NCBI GenBank assembly: GCA_003648225.1
Contig: QMOL01000239.1
Span: forward strand, 1 to 5,004
Direction: 5' to 3'
Length of the DNA: 5,004 nucleotides
From: Chlamydiota bacterium
GTDB taxonomy: Bacteria; Auribacterota; UBA3054; B51-G9
Shown: positions 4,868 through 5,004 of the stretch, piece by piece
How positions within the stretch are numbered: the stretch's first letter is position 1
Layout: each line of letters starts with the position of its first letter
Notes under the pieces: generated by a model
The model's input: only the letters and a program-made list of their open reading frames with translations
What the model was told of the DNA's origin: nothing
Database searches by the model: none
Program-made: the position numbers and the translations under genes

Positions 4868-5004
4868 TTAAATAGTAAACATATGAATATCAAAAATCTT
4901 TTGGAAAAAAGTGCCGAGCGGTCCTGACGAACCAAGAGAGAAGCCCGGGAAAAATATTTCAATGGAGATCAGACAAATACCGATAATCATTAAAATAATA
5001 ATCG
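4868..5004 (-). CDS. C-terminal end of a membrane protein, partial
   Basis: Reading the minus strand from the window edge, an open frame of 44 codons ends in TAA at 4870-4868. The gene's start lies beyond position 5004. The visible part opens with a hydrophobic run (I-I-I-L-M-I-I-G-I-C-L-I), then I-E-I-F-F-P-G-F, a Gly/Ser-rich turn, and a tail of Phe, Ile and Lys ending in F-D-I-H-M-F-T-I. This looks like a last membrane helix with a short tail. It is in the same orientation as the three membrane protein genes and 88 bases ahead of the first, so it is probably a fourth member of the block. The family is not recognisable from this fragment. Confidence 0.6.
   Translation of the reverse strand, partial: IIILMIIGICLISIEIFFPGFSLGSSGPLGTFFQKIFDIHMFTI

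Noticed and set aside
4868..5004. NfeD-like membrane protein for the partial gene
   Set aside because: The E-I-F-x-P-G-F stretch recalls NfeD membrane segments, but only 44 residues are visible and the expected following helices and soluble domain are absent because the protein ends there.

Overview
This is an AT-rich bacterial window whose AT-rich intergenic sequence is unusually repetitive. Start codons sit behind A-rich leaders and only one clear Shine-Dalgarno site is visible. That style, together with intergenic stretches built from short words such as TAATCC, TATTCAA and AATTAGA, resembles uncultivated members of the Bacteroidota/FCB side of the tree. No phylogenetic marker is present, so the assignment is only a low-confidence impression.

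Layout: positions 1-150 hold an 18-bp tandem repeat array (eight copies plus an imperfect tail). After a leader of about 180 bases comes aroD (330-1031, +), a complete type I 3-dehydroquinate dehydratase of the shikimate pathway. A 154-base gap with a long hairpin separates it from a small lipoprotein with HEAT-like helices (1186-1743, +). A 63-base convergent gap follows. The rest of the window is a minus-strand block, read from right to left: the C-terminal end of a cut-off membrane protein (4868-5004), a six-helix membrane protein (3961-4779), a protein with a membrane anchor at each end and an extracytoplasmic alpha/beta domain (2804-3808), and another roughly six-helix membrane protein (1807-2802). 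The last two are one base apart and probably translationally coupled.

The three complete minus-strand proteins look like a membrane complex. Each has a sizeable predicted extracytoplasmic part, and each ends in motifs I recall from uncharacterised protein sets of other uncultivated bacteria. I cannot assign a function. This cluster is the best candidate in the window for an undescribed system.

The second notable feature is regulatory. Three genes (aroD, the lipoprotein gene and the double-anchor membrane gene) carry a GC-rich GCAT(A/C)CGC element in the sense orientation 45-54 nt before the start codon. Two of them also have a well-matched AT-rich repeat (core TCAACAAGAAAT) about 60 nt further upstream, and aroD has a weak version at the same distance. 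The fourth gene start, at 4779, has only the AT-rich repeat. This shared order and spacing suggests a reused leader or promoter module, or an intergenic repeat family that settles in leaders.
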